From Rallus limicola (Eukaryota; Chordata; Aves; Gruiformes; Rallidae): a DNA stretch of 64,000 nucleotides. The stretch lies in the NCBI GenBank assembly GCA_022605955.1, contig JAKCOZ010000321.1, forward strand, positions 62,001 through 126,000, given 5' to 3'. Shown here piece after piece: positions 11,710-24,183 of the stretch; positions within the stretch are counted from its first letter, which is position 1, and each line of letters begins with the position of its first letter. The position numbers and the translations under genes were made by a program. A model generated the notes under the pieces. That model was not told where the DNA came from. It ran no database searches and saw nothing but the letters and a program-made list of their open reading frames with translations.

Positions 11710-13293
11710 GCTTGTCTGAAACCTCCTAACAGCACACACGAGCAGACCCTGTCACTTTGGCTCTCAGCCTTTTCCTTTGCCTGGAAAGAGGGAACATGCC
11801 TGGAACCTCCTACGGTGCTTTTCTCGGCCCTAGCAGACTGCAGTTCAAAACATGCTAAACGTCCAGCAATAACTCCCAAAGTAAAGAAGCTAGGCCTGAA
11901 AGGCATAGCTTGTCCGAAACCTCCTAACAGGACACACGAGCAGACCCTGTCACTTTGGCTCTCAGCCTTTTCCTTTGCCTGGAAAGAGGGAACATGCCTG
12001 GAACCTCCTACGGTGCTTTTCTCGGCCCTAGCAGACTGCAGTTCAAAACATGCTAAACGTCCAGCAATAACTCCCAAAGTAAAGAAGCTAGGCCTGAAAG
12101 GCATAGCTTGTCTGAAACCTCCTAACAGGATACACGAGCAGACCCTGTCACTTTGGCTCTCAGCCTTTTCCTTTGCCTGGAAAGAGGGAACATGCCTGGA
12201 ACCTCCTACGGTGCTTTTCTCGGCCCTAGCAGACTGCAGTTCAAAACATGCTAAACGTCCAGCAATAACTCCCAAAGTAAAGAAGCTAGGCCTGAAAGGC
12301 ATAGCTCGTCTGAAACCTCCTAACAGGACACACGAGCAGACCCTGTCACTTTGGCTCTCAGCCTTTTCCTTTGCCTGGAAAGAGGGAACATGCCTGGAAC
12401 CTCCTACGGTGCTTTTCTCGGCCCTAGCAGACTGCAGTTCAAAACATGCTAAACGTCCAGCAATAACTCCCAAAGTAAAGAAGCTAGGCCTGAAAGGCAT
12501 AGCTTGTCTGAAACCTCCTAACAGGACACACGAGCAGACCCTGTCACTTTGGCTCTCAGCCTTTTCCTTTGCCTGGAAAGAGGGAACATGCCTGGAACCT
12601 CCTACGGTGCTTTTCTCGGCCCTAGCAGACTGCAGTTCAAAACATGCTAAACGTCCAGCAATAACTCCCAAAGTAAAGAAGCTAGGCCTGAAAGGCATAG
12701 CTTGTCTGAAACCCCCTAACAGGACACACGAGCAGACCCTGTCACTTTGGCTCTCAGCCTTTTCCTTTGCCTGGAAAGAGGGAACATGCCTGGAACCTCC
12801 TACGGTGCTTTTCTCGGCCCTAGCAGACTGCAGTTCAAAACATGCTAAACGTCCAGCAATAACTCCCAAAGTAAAGAAGCTAGGCCTGAAAGGCATAGCT
12901 CGTCTGAAACCTCCTAACAGGACACACGAGCAGACCCTGTCACTTTGGCTCTCAGCCTTTTCCTTTGCCTGGAAAGAGGGAACATGCCTGGAACCTCCTA
13001 CGGTGCTTTTCTCAGCCCTAGCAGACTGCAGTTCAAAACATGCTAAACGTCCAGCAATAACTCCCAAAGTAAAGAAGCTAGGCCTGAAAGGCATAGCTTG
13101 TCTGAAACCCCCTAACAGGACACACGAGCAGACCCTGTCACTTTGGCTCTCAGCCTTTTCCTTTGCCTGGAAAGAGGGAACATGCCTGGAACCTCCTACG
13201 GTGCTTTTCTCGGCCCTAGCAGACTGCAGTTCAAAACATGCTAAACGTCCAGCAATAACTCCCAAAGTAAAGAAGCTAGGCCTGAAAGGCTGA
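11710..13293 (+). repeat. 2,376-bp (12-monomer) unit copy 1, conserved 8-monomer part
   Basis: Recurs at 14086-15669, 2,376 bp away. Shared rare variants in the same order: CAGCACAC (11731), TTGTCCGAAAC (11910), AGGATACACG (12127), AACCCCC (12711), CTCAGCCC (13013), AACCCCC (13107) and the closing TGAG. By eye I find one substitution between the two 1,584-bp stretches: CCCTAACAG at about 15394 against CCCTAGCAG here. This is among the most recent duplications in the window. Confidence 0.88.
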
Positions 13294-14085
13294 GCTTGTC
13301 TGAAACCCCCTAACAGGACACACGAGCAGACCCTGTCACTTTGGCTCTCAGCCTTTTCCTTTGCCTGGAAAGAGGGAACATGCCTGGAACCTCCTACGGT
13401 GCTTTTCTCGGCCCTAGCAGACTGCAGTTCAAAACATGCTAAACGTCCAGCAATAACTCCCAAAGTAAAGAAGCTAGGCCTGAAAGGCATAGCTTGTCTG
13501 AAACCCCCTAACAGGACACACGAGCAGACCCTGTCACTTTGGCTCTCAGCCTTTTCCTTTGCCTGGAAAGAGGGAACATGCCTGGAACCTCCTACGGTGC
13601 TTTTCTCGGCCCTAGCAGACTGCAGTTCAAAACATGCTAAACGTCCAGCAATAACTCCCAAAGTAAAGAAGCTAGGCCTGAAAGGCATAGCTCGTCTGAA
13701 ACCTCCTAACAGGACACACGAGCAGACCCTGTCACTTTGGCTCTCAGCCTTTTCCTTTGCCTGGAAAGAGGGAACATGCCTGGAACCTCCTACGGTGCTT
13801 TTCTCAGCCCTAGCAGACTGCAGTTCAAAACATGCTAAACGTCCAGCAATAACTCCCAAAGTAAAGAAGCTAGGCCTGAAAGGCATAGCTTGTCTGAAAC
13901 CCCCTAACAGGACACACGAGCAGACCCTGTCACTTTGGCTCTCAGCCTTTTCCTTTGCCTGGAAAGAGGGAACATGCCTGGAACCTCCTACGGTGCTTTT
14001 CTCGGCCCTAGCAGACTGCAGTTCAAAACATGCTAAACGTCCAGCAATAACTCCCAAAGTAAAGAAGCTAGGCCTGAAAGGCTGA
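13294..14085 (+). repeat. Nested 792-bp (4-monomer) duplication
   Basis: Repeats the four monomers just before it (12502-13293). AACCCCC, CTCAGCCC, AACCCCC and TGAG fall at exactly +792. The visible difference is AACCCCC instead of AACCTCC near 13303. It lies inside the 12-monomer unit, so two scales of duplication are nested. The second 12-monomer copy carries different monomers at the matching place (15670-16461). Confidence 0.8.
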
Positions 14086-15669
14086 GCTTGTCTGAAACCT
14101 CCTAACAGCACACACGAGCAGACCCTGTCACTTTGGCTCTCAGCCTTTTCCTTTGCCTGGAAAGAGGGAACATGCCTGGAACCTCCTACGGTGCTTTTCT
14201 CGGCCCTAGCAGACTGCAGTTCAAAACATGCTAAACGTCCAGCAATAACTCCCAAAGTAAAGAAGCTAGGCCTGAAAGGCATAGCTTGTCCGAAACCTCC
14301 TAACAGGACACACGAGCAGACCCTGTCACTTTGGCTCTCAGCCTTTTCCTTTGCCTGGAAAGAGGGAACATGCCTGGAACCTCCTACGGTGCTTTTCTCG
14401 GCCCTAGCAGACTGCAGTTCAAAACATGCTAAACGTCCAGCAATAACTCCCAAAGTAAAGAAGCTAGGCCTGAAAGGCATAGCTTGTCTGAAACCTCCTA
14501 ACAGGATACACGAGCAGACCCTGTCACTTTGGCTCTCAGCCTTTTCCTTTGCCTGGAAAGAGGGAACATGCCTGGAACCTCCTACGGTGCTTTTCTCGGC
14601 CCTAGCAGACTGCAGTTCAAAACATGCTAAACGTCCAGCAATAACTCCCAAAGTAAAGAAGCTAGGCCTGAAAGGCATAGCTCGTCTGAAACCTCCTAAC
14701 AGGACACACGAGCAGACCCTGTCACTTTGGCTCTCAGCCTTTTCCTTTGCCTGGAAAGAGGGAACATGCCTGGAACCTCCTACGGTGCTTTTCTCGGCCC
14801 TAGCAGACTGCAGTTCAAAACATGCTAAACGTCCAGCAATAACTCCCAAAGTAAAGAAGCTAGGCCTGAAAGGCATAGCTTGTCTGAAACCTCCTAACAG
14901 GACACACGAGCAGACCCTGTCACTTTGGCTCTCAGCCTTTTCCTTTGCCTGGAAAGAGGGAACATGCCTGGAACCTCCTACGGTGCTTTTCTCGGCCCTA
15001 GCAGACTGCAGTTCAAAACATGCTAAACGTCCAGCAATAACTCCCAAAGTAAAGAAGCTAGGCCTGAAAGGCATAGCTTGTCTGAAACCCCCTAACAGGA
15101 CACACGAGCAGACCCTGTCACTTTGGCTCTCAGCCTTTTCCTTTGCCTGGAAAGAGGGAACATGCCTGGAACCTCCTACGGTGCTTTTCTCGGCCCTAGC
15201 AGACTGCAGTTCAAAACATGCTAAACGTCCAGCAATAACTCCCAAAGTAAAGAAGCTAGGCCTGAAAGGCATAGCTCGTCTGAAACCTCCTAACAGGACA
15301 CACGAGCAGACCCTGTCACTTTGGCTCTCAGCCTTTTCCTTTGCCTGGAAAGAGGGAACATGCCTGGAACCTCCTACGGTGCTTTTCTCAGCCCTAACAG
15401 ACTGCAGTTCAAAACATGCTAAACGTCCAGCAATAACTCCCAAAGTAAAGAAGCTAGGCCTGAAAGGCATAGCTTGTCTGAAACCCCCTAACAGGACACA
15501 CGAGCAGACCCTGTCACTTTGGCTCTCAGCCTTTTCCTTTGCCTGGAAAGAGGGAACATGCCTGGAACCTCCTACGGTGCTTTTCTCGGCCCTAGCAGAC
15601 TGCAGTTCAAAACATGCTAAACGTCCAGCAATAACTCCCAAAGTAAAGAAGCTAGGCCTGAAAGGCTGA
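14086..15669 (+). repeat. 2,376-bp (12-monomer) unit copy 2, conserved 8-monomer part
   Basis: Second copy of 11710-13293, with TTGTCCGAAAC near 14286, AGGATACACG near 14503, CTCAGCCC near 15388 and TGAG ending at 15669. The private change CCCTAACAG near 15394 separates it from copy 1. Confidence 0.88.
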
Positions 15670-18600
15670 GCTTGTCTGAAACCTCCTAACAGGACACACG
15701 AGCAGACCCTGTCACTTTGGCTCTCAGCCTTTTCCTTTGCCTGGAAAGAGGGAACATGCCTGGAACCTCCTACGGTGCTTTTCTCGGCCCTAGCCGAATG
15801 CAGTTCAAAACATGCTAAACGTCCAGCAATAACTCCCAAAGTAAAGAAGCTAGGCCTGAAAGGCATAGCTCATCTGAAACCTCCTAACAGGACACACGAG
15901 CAGACCCTGTCACTTTGGCTCTCAGCCTTTTCCTTTGCCTGGAAAGAGGGAACATGCCTGGAACCTCCTACGGTGCTTTTCTCGGCCCTAGCAGACTGCA
16001 GTTCAAAACATGCTACACGTCCAGCAATAACTCCCAAAGTAAAGAAGCTAGGCCTGAAAGGCATAGCTCGTCTGAAACCTCCTAACAGGACACACGAGCA
16101 GACCCTGTCACTTTGGCTCTCAGCCTTTTCCTTTGCCTGGAAAGAGGGAACATGCCTGGAACCTCCTACGGTGCTTTTCTCGGCCCTAGCAGACTGCAGT
16201 TCAAAACATGCTAAACGTCCAGCAATAACTCCCAAAGTAAAGAAGCTAGGCCTGAAAGGCATAGCTTGTCTGAAACCCCCTAACAGGACACACGAGCAGA
16301 CCCTGTCACTTTGGCTCTCAGCCTTTTCCTTTGCCTGGAAAGAGGGAACATGCCTGGAACCTCCTACGGTGCTTTTCTCGGCCCTAGCAGACTGCAGTTC
16401 AAAACATGCTAAACGTCCAGCAATAACTCCCAAAGTAAAGAAGCTAGGCCTGAAAGGCTGAGCTTGTCTGAAACCTCCAAACAGCACACACGAGCAGACC
16501 CTGTCACTTTGGCTCTCAGCCTTTTCCTTTGCCTGGAAAGAGGGAACATGCCTGGAACCTCCTACGGTGCTTTTCTCGGCCCTAGCAGACTGCAGTTCAA
16601 AACATGCTAAACGTCCAGCAATAACTCCCAAAGTAAAGAAGCTAGGCCTGAAAGGCATAGCTCGTCTGAAACCTCCTAACAGGACACACGAGCAGACCCT
16701 GTCACTTTGGCTCTCAGCCTTTTCCTTTGCCTGGAAAGAGGGAACATGCCTGGAACCTCCTACGGTGCTTTTCTCGGCCCTAGCAGACTGCAGTTCAAAA
16801 CATGCTAAACGTCCAGCAATAACTCCCAAAGAAAAGAAGCTAGGCCTGAAAGGCATAGCTTGTCTGAAACCTCCTAACAGGACACACGAGCAGACCCTGT
16901 CACTTTGGCTCTCAGCCTTTTCCTTTGCCTGGAAAGAGGGAACATGCCTGGAACCTCCTACGGTGCTTTTCTCGGCCCTAGCAGACTGCAGTTCAAAACA
17001 TGCTAAACGTCCAGCAATAACTCCCAAAGTAAAGAAGCTAGGCCTGAAAGGCATAGCTTGTCTGAAACCCCCTAACAGGACACACGAGCAGACCCTGTCA
17101 CTTTGGCTCTCAGCCTTTTCCTTTGCCTGGAAAGAGGGAACATGCCTGGAACCTCCTACAGTGCTTTTCTCGGCCCTAGCAGACTGCAGTTCAAAACATG
17201 CTAAACGTCCAGCAATAACTCCCAAAGTAAAGAAGCTAGGCCTGAAAGGCTGAGCTTGTCTGAAACCTCCTAACAGCACACACGAGCAGACCCTGTCACT
17301 TTGGCTCTCAGCCTTTTCCTTTGCCTGGAAAGAGGGAACATGCCTGGAACCTCCTACGGTGCTTTTCTCGGCCCTAGCAGAATGCAGTTCAAAACATGCT
17401 AAACGTCCAGCAATAACTCCCAAAGTAAAGAAGCTAGGCCTGAAAGGCATAGCTTGTCTGAAACCTCCTAACAGGACACACGAGCAGACCCTGTCACTTT
17501 GGCTCTCAGCCTTTTCCTTTGCCTGGAAAGAGGGAACATGCCTGGAACCTCCTACGGTGCTTTTCTCGGCCCTAGCAGACTGCAGTTCAAAACATGCTAA
17601 ACGTCCAGCAATAACTCCCAAAGTAAAGAAGCTAGGCCTGAAAGGCATAGCTTGTCTGAAACCTCCTAACAGGACACACGAGCAGACCCTGTCACTTTGG
17701 CTCTCAGCCTTTTCCTTTGCCTGGAAAGAGGGAACATGCCTGGAACCTCCTACGGTGCTTTTCTCGGCCCTAGCAGACTGCAGTTCAAAACATGCTACAC
17801 GTCCAGCAATAACTCCCAAAGTAAAGAAGCTAGGCCTGAAAGGCATAGCTCGTCTGAAACCTCCTAACAGGACACACGAGCAGACCCTGTCACTTTGGCT
17901 CTCAGCCTTTTCCTTTGCCTGGAAAGAGGGAACATGCCTGGAACCTCCTACGGTGCTTTTCTCGGCCCTAGCAGACTGCAGTTCAAAACATGCTAAACGT
18001 CCAGCAATAACTCCCAAAGTAAAGAAGCTAGGCCTGAAAGGCATAGCTTGTCTGAAACCCCCTAACAGGACACACGAGCAGACCCTGTCACTTTGGCTCT
18101 CAGCCTTTTCCTTTGCCTGGAAAGAGGGAACATGCCTGGAACCTCCTACGGTGCTTTTCTCGGCCCTAGCAGACTGCAGTTCAAAACATGCTAAACGTCC
18201 AGCAATAACTCCCAAAGTAAAGAAGCTAGGCCTGAAAGGCTGAGCTTGTCTGAAACCTCCTAACAGCACACACGAGCAGACCCTGTCACTTTGGCTCTCA
18301 GCCTTTTCCTTTGCCTGGAAAGAGGGAACATGCCTGGAACCTCCTACGGTGCTTTTCTCGGCCCTAGCAGAATGCAGTTCAAAACATGCTAAACGTCCAG
18401 CAATAACTCCCAAAGTAAAGAAGCTAGGCCTGAAAGGCATAGCTCATCTGAAACCTCCTAACAGGACACACGAGCAGACCCTGTCACTTTGGCTCTCAGC
18501 CTTTTCCTTTGCCTGGAAAGAGGGAACATGCCTGGAACCTCCTACGGTGCTTTTCTCGGCCCTAGCAGACTGCAGTTCAAAACATGCTAAACGTCCAGCA

Positions 18601-21213
18601 ATAACTCCCAAAGTAAAGAAGCTAGGCCTGAAAGGCATAGCTTGTCTGAAACCTCCTAACAGGACACACGAGCAGACCCTGTCACTTTGGCTCTCAGCCT
18701 TTTCCTTTGCCTGGAAAGAGGGAACATGCCTGGAACCTCCTACGGTGCTTTTCTCGGCCCTAGCAGACTGCAGTTCAAAACATGCTAAACGTCCAGCAAT
18801 AACTCCCAAAGTAAAGAAGCTAGGCCTGAAAGGCATAGCTTGTCTGAAACCTCCTAACAGGACACACGAGCAGACCCTGTCACTTTGGCTCTCAGCCTTT
18901 TCCTTTGCCTGGAAAGAGGGAACATGCCTGGAACCTCCTACGGTGCTTTTCTCGGCCCTAGCAGACTGCAGTTCAAAACATGATAAACGTCCAGCAATAA
19001 CTCCCAAAGTAAAGAAGCTAGGCCTGAAAGGCATAGCTTGTCTGAAACCTCCTAACAGGACACACGAGCAGACCCTGTCACTTTGGCTCTCAGCCTTTTC
19101 CTTTGCCTGGAAAGAGGGAACATGCCTGGAACCTCCTACGGTGCTTTTCTCGGCCCTAGCAGACTGCAGTTCAAAACATGCTAAACGTCCAGCAATAACT
19201 CCAAAAGTAAAGAAGCTAGGCCTGAAAGGCATAGCTTGTCTGAAACCTCCTAACAGGACACACGAGCAGACCCTGTCACTTTGGCTCTCAGCCTTTTCCT
19301 TTGCCTGGAAAGAGGGAACATGCCTGGAACCTCCTATGGTGCTTTTCTCGGCCCTAGCAGACTGCAGTTCAAAACATGCTAAACGTCCAGCAATAACTCC
19401 CAAAGTAAAGAAGCTAGGCCTGAAAGGCATAGCTTGTCTGAAACCTCCTAACAGGACACACGAGCAGACCCTGTCACTTTGGCTCTCAGCCTTTTCCTTT
19501 GCCTGGAAAGAGGGAACATGCCTGGAACCTCCTACGGTGCTTTTCTCGGCCCTAGCAGACTGCAGTTCAAAACATGCTAAACGTCCAGCAATAACTCCCA
19601 AAGTAAAGAAGCTAGGCCTGAAAGGCATAGCTTGTCTGAAACCCCCTAACAGGACACACGAGCAGACCCTGTCACTTTGGCTCTCAGCCTTTTCCTTTGC
19701 CTGGAAAGAGGGAACATGCCTGGAACCTCCTACGGTGCTTTTCTCGGCCCTAGCAGACTGCAGTTCAAAGCATGCTAAACGTCCAGCAATAACTCCCAAA
19801 GTAAAGAAGCTAGGCCTGAAAGGCTGAGCTTGTCTGAAACCTCCTAACAGGACACACGAGCAGACCCTGTCACTTTGGCTCTCAGCCTTTTCCTTTGCCT
19901 GGAAAGAGGGAACATGCCTGGAACCTCCTACGGTGCTTTTCTCGGCCCTAGCAGACTGCAGTTCAAAACATGCTAAACGTCCAGCAATAACTCCCAAAGT
20001 AAAGAAGCTAGGCCTGAAAGGCATAGCTTGTCTGAAACCTCCTAACAGGACACACGAGCAGACCCTGTCACTTTGGCTCTCAGCCTTTTCCTTTGCCTGG
20101 AAAGAGGGAACATGCCTGGAACCTCCTACGGTTCTTTTCTCGGCCCTAGCAGACTGCAGTTCAAAACATGCTACACGTCCAGCAATAACTCCCAAAGTAA
20201 AGAAGCTAGGCCTGAAAGGCATAGCTCGTCTGAAACCTCCTAACAGGACACACGAGCAGACCCTGTCACTTTGGCTCTCAGCCTTTTCCTTTGCCTGGAA
20301 AGAGGGAACATGCCTGGAACCTCCTACGGTGCTTTTCTCGGCCCTAGCAGACTGCAGTTCAAAACATGCTAAACGTCCAGCTATAACTCCCAAAGTAAAG
20401 AAGCTAGGCCTGAAAGGCATAGCTTGTCTGAAACCTCCTAACAGGACACACGAGCAGACCCTGTCACTTTGGCTCTCAGCCTTTTCCTTTGCCTGGAAAG
20501 AGGGAACATGCCTGGAACCTCCTACGGTGCTTTTCTCGGCCCTAGCAGACTGCAGTTCAAAACATGCTAAACGTCCAGCAATAACTCCCAAAGTAAAGAA
20601 GCTAGGCCTGAAAGGCATAGCTTGTCTGAAACCTCCTAACAGGACACACGAGCAGACCCTGTCACTTTGGCTCTCAGCCTTTTCCTTTGCCTGGAAAGAG
20701 GGAACATGCCTGGAACCTCCTATGGTGCTTTTCTCGGCCCTAGCAGACTGCAGTTCAAAACATGCTAAACGTCCAGCAATAACTCCCAAAGTAAAGAAGC
20801 TAGGCCTGAAAGGCATAGCTTGTCTGAAACCTCCTAACAGGACACACGAGCAGACCCTGTCACTTTGGCTCTCAGCCTTTTCCTTTGCCTGGAAAGAGGG
20901 AACATGCCTGGAACCTCCTACGGTGCTTTTCTCGGCCCTAGCAGACTGCAGTTCAAAACATGCTAAACGTCCAGCAATAACTCCCAAAGTAAAGAAGCTA
21001 GGCCTGAAAGGCATAGCTTGTCTGAAACCCCCTAACAGGACACACGAGCAGACCCTGTCACTTTGGCTCTCAGCCTTTTCCTTTGCCTGGAAAGAGGGAA
21101 CATGCCTGGAACCTCCTACGGTGCTTTTCTCGGCCCTAGCAGACTGCAGTTCAAAACATGCTACACGTCCAGCAATAACTCCCAAAGTAAAGAAGCTAGG
21201 CCTGAAAGGCTGA
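15670..21213 (+). repeat. Shuffled 4-, 5-, 8- and 7-monomer blocks
   Basis: TGAG variants ending at 16461, 17253, 18243, 19827 and 21213 delimit blocks of 4, 4, 5, 8 and 7 monomers. Most end with AACCCCC followed by TGAG. Most, but not those after 15669 and 19827, open with CAGCACAC. AGAATGC follows in three of them (GCCGAATGC near 15794 is a further-altered form). Private variants are CCTCCAAACAG near 16475, CCAAAGAAAAG near 16827, CATGATAAACG near 18979 and CCAGCTATAAC near 20378. The blocks share ends but differ in internal monomers, as expected from unequal exchange between similar units. Confidence 0.7.
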
Positions 21214-22331
21214 GCTTGTCTGAAACCTCCTAACAGCACACACGAGCAGACCCTGTCACTTTGGCTCTCAGCCTTTTCCTTTGCCTGGAAAGAGGGAACA
21301 TGCCTGGAACCTCCTACGGTGCTTTTCTCGGCCCTAGCAGACTGCAGATCAAAACATGCTAAACGTCCAGCAATAACTCCCAAAGTAAAGAAGCTAGGCC
21401 TGAAAGGCATAGCTCATCTGAAACCTCCTAACAGGACACACGAGCAGACCCTGTCACTTTGGCTCTCAGCCTTTTCCTTTGCCTGGAAAGAGGGAACATG
21501 CCTGGAACCTCCTACGGTGCTTTTCTCGGCCCTAGCAGACTGCAGTTCAAAACATGCTACACGTCCAGCAATAACTCCCAAAGTAAAGAAGCTAGGCCTG
21601 AAAGGCATAGCTCGTCTGAAACCTCCTAACAGGACACACGAGCAGACCCTGTCACTTTGGCTCTCAGCCTTTTCCTTTGCCTGGAAAGAGGGAACATGCC
21701 TGGAACCTCCTACGGTGCTTTTCTCGGCCCTAGCAGACTGCAGTTCAAAACATGCTAAACGTCCAGCAATAACTCCCAAAGTAAAGAAGCTAGGCCTGAA
21801 AGGCATAGCTTGTCTGAAACCTCCTAACAGGACACACGAGCAGACCCTGTCACTTTGGCTCTCAGCCTTTTCCTTTGCCTGGAAAGAGGGAACATGCCTG
21901 GAACCTCCTGCGGTGCTTTTCTCGGCCCTAGCAGACTGCAGTTCAAAACATGCTAAACGTCCAGCAATAACTCCCAAAGTAAAGAAGCTAGGCCTGAAAG
22001 GCATAGCTTGTCTGAAACCTCCTAACAGGACACACGAGCAGACCCTGTCACTTTGGCTCTCAGCCTTTTCCTTTGCCTGGAAAGAGGGAACATGCCTGGA
22101 ACCTCCTACGGTGCTTTTCTCGGCCCTAGCAGACTGCAGTTCAAAACATGCTAAACGTCCAGCAATAACTCCCAAAGTAAAGAAGCTAGGCCTGAAAGGC
22201 ATAGCTCGTCTGAAACCTCCTAACAGGACACACGAGCAGACCCTGTCACTTTGCCTCTCAGCCTTTTCCTTTGCCTGGAAAGAGGGAACATGCCTGGAAC
22301 CTCCTACGGTGCTTTTCTCGGCCCTAGCAGA
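21214..22331 (+). repeat. Module D, first copy (GCAGATC-type start)
   Basis: Starts after TGAG with CAGCACAC, then GCAGATC (near 21346) and a CA-type monomer AGCTCATC (near 21411). Four more D starts occur at 36460, 38044, 42994 and 52102, all with GCAGATC. This copy has a private CCTGCGG near 21907 and leads straight into module A. Confidence 0.7.
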
Positions 22332-24183
22332 ATGCAGTTCAAAACATGCTAAACGTCCAGCAATAACTCCCAAAGTAAAGAAGCTAGGCCTGAAAGGCAT
22401 AGCTCGTCTGAAACCTCCTAACAGGACACACGAGCAGACCCTGTCACTTTGGCTCTCAGCCTTTTCCTTTGCCTGGAAAGAGGGAACATGCCTGGAAAAT
22501 CCTACGGTGCTTTTCTCGGCCCTAGCAGACTGCAGTTCAAAACATGCTAAACGTCCAGCAATAACTCCCAAAGTAAAGAAGCTAGGCCTGAAAGGCATAG
22601 CTCGTCTGAAACCTCCTAACAGGACACACGAGCAGACCCTGTCACTTTGGCTCTCAGCCTTTTCCTTTGCCTGGAAAGAGGGAACATGCCTGGAACCTCC
22701 TACGGTGCTTTTCTCAGCCCTAGCAGACTGCAGTTCAAAACATGCTAAACGTCCAGCAATAACTCCCAAAGTAAAGAAGCTAGGCCTGAAAGGCATAGCT
22801 CGTCTGAAACCTCCTAACAGGACACACGAGCAGACCCTGTCACTTTGGCTCTCAGCCTTTTCCTTTGCCTGGAAAGAGGGAACATGCCTGGAACCTCCTA
22901 CGGTGCTTTTCTCGGCCCTAGCAGACTGCAGTTCAAAACATGCTAAACGTCCAGCAATAACTCCAAAAGTAAAGAAGCTAGGCCTGAAAGGCATAGCTTG
23001 TCTGAAACCTCCTGACAGGACACACGAGCAGACCCTGTCACTTTGGCTCTCAGCCTTTTCCTTTGCCTGGAAAGAGGGAACATGCCTGGAACCTCCTACG
23101 GTGCTTTTCTCGGCCCTAGCAGACTGCAGTTCAAAACATGCTAAACGTCCAGCAATAACTCCCAAAGTAAAGAAGCTAGGCCTGAAAGGCATAGCTTGTC
23201 TGAAACCTCCTAACAGGACACACGAGCAGACCCTGTCACTTTGGCTCTCAGCCTTTTCCTTTGCCTGGAAAGAGGGAACATGCCTGGAACCTCCTACGGT
23301 GCTTTTCTCGGCCCTAGCAGACTGCAGTTCAAAACATGCTAAACGTCCAGCAATAACTCCCAAAGTAAAGAAGCTAGGCCTGAAAGGCATAGCTCGTCTG
23401 AAACCTCCTAACAGGACACACGAGCAGACCCTGTCACTTTGCCTCTCAGCCTTTTCCTTTGCCTGGAAAGAGGGAACATGCCTGGAACCTCCTACGGTGC
23501 TTTTCTCGGCCCTAGCAGACTGCAGTTCAAAACATGCTAAACGTCCAGCAATAACTCCCAAAGTAAAGAAGCTAGGCCTGAAAGGCATAGCTCGTCTGAA
23601 ACCTCCTAACAGGACACACGAGCAGACCCTGTCACTTTGGCTCTCAGCCTTTTCCTTTGCCTGGAAAGAGGGAACATGCCTGGAACCTCCTACGGTGCTT
23701 TTCTCGGCCCTAGCAGACTGCAGTTCAAAACATGCTAAACGTCCAGCAATAACTCCCAAAGTAAAGAAGCTAGGCCTGAAAGGCATAGCTCGTCTGAAAC
23801 CTCCTAACAGGACACACGAGCAGACCCTGTCACTTTGGCTCTCAGCCTTTTCCTTTGCCTGGAAAGAGGGAACATGCCTGGAACCTCCTACGGTGCTTTT
23901 CTCGGCCCTAGCAGACTGCAGTTCAAAACATGCTAAACGTCCAGCAATAACTCCCAAAGTAAAGAAGCTAGGCCTGAAAGGCATAGCTTGTCTGAAACCT
24001 CCTAACAGGACACACGAGCAGACCCTGTCACTTTGGCTCTCAGCCTTTTCCTTTGCCTGGAAAGAGGGAACATGCCTGGAACCTCCTACGGTGCTTTTCT
24101 CGGCCCTAGCAGACTGCAGTTCAAAACATGCTAAACGTCCAGCAATAACTCCCAAAGTAAAGAAGCTAGGCCTGAAAGGCTGA
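22332..24183 (+). repeat. Module A, copy 1 (1,852 bp)
   Basis: Begins at the AGAATGC variant and ends at TGAG, 1,851 bases later. The same distance separates the equivalent points of the other four full copies. It is rich in CG-type monomers (AGCTCGTC) and holds CTCCAAAAG followed by CCTGACAGG near 22964-23013. A private GGAAAATCC near 22496 sits where three other full copies have GAACCTTCTACGG. Confidence 0.8.
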
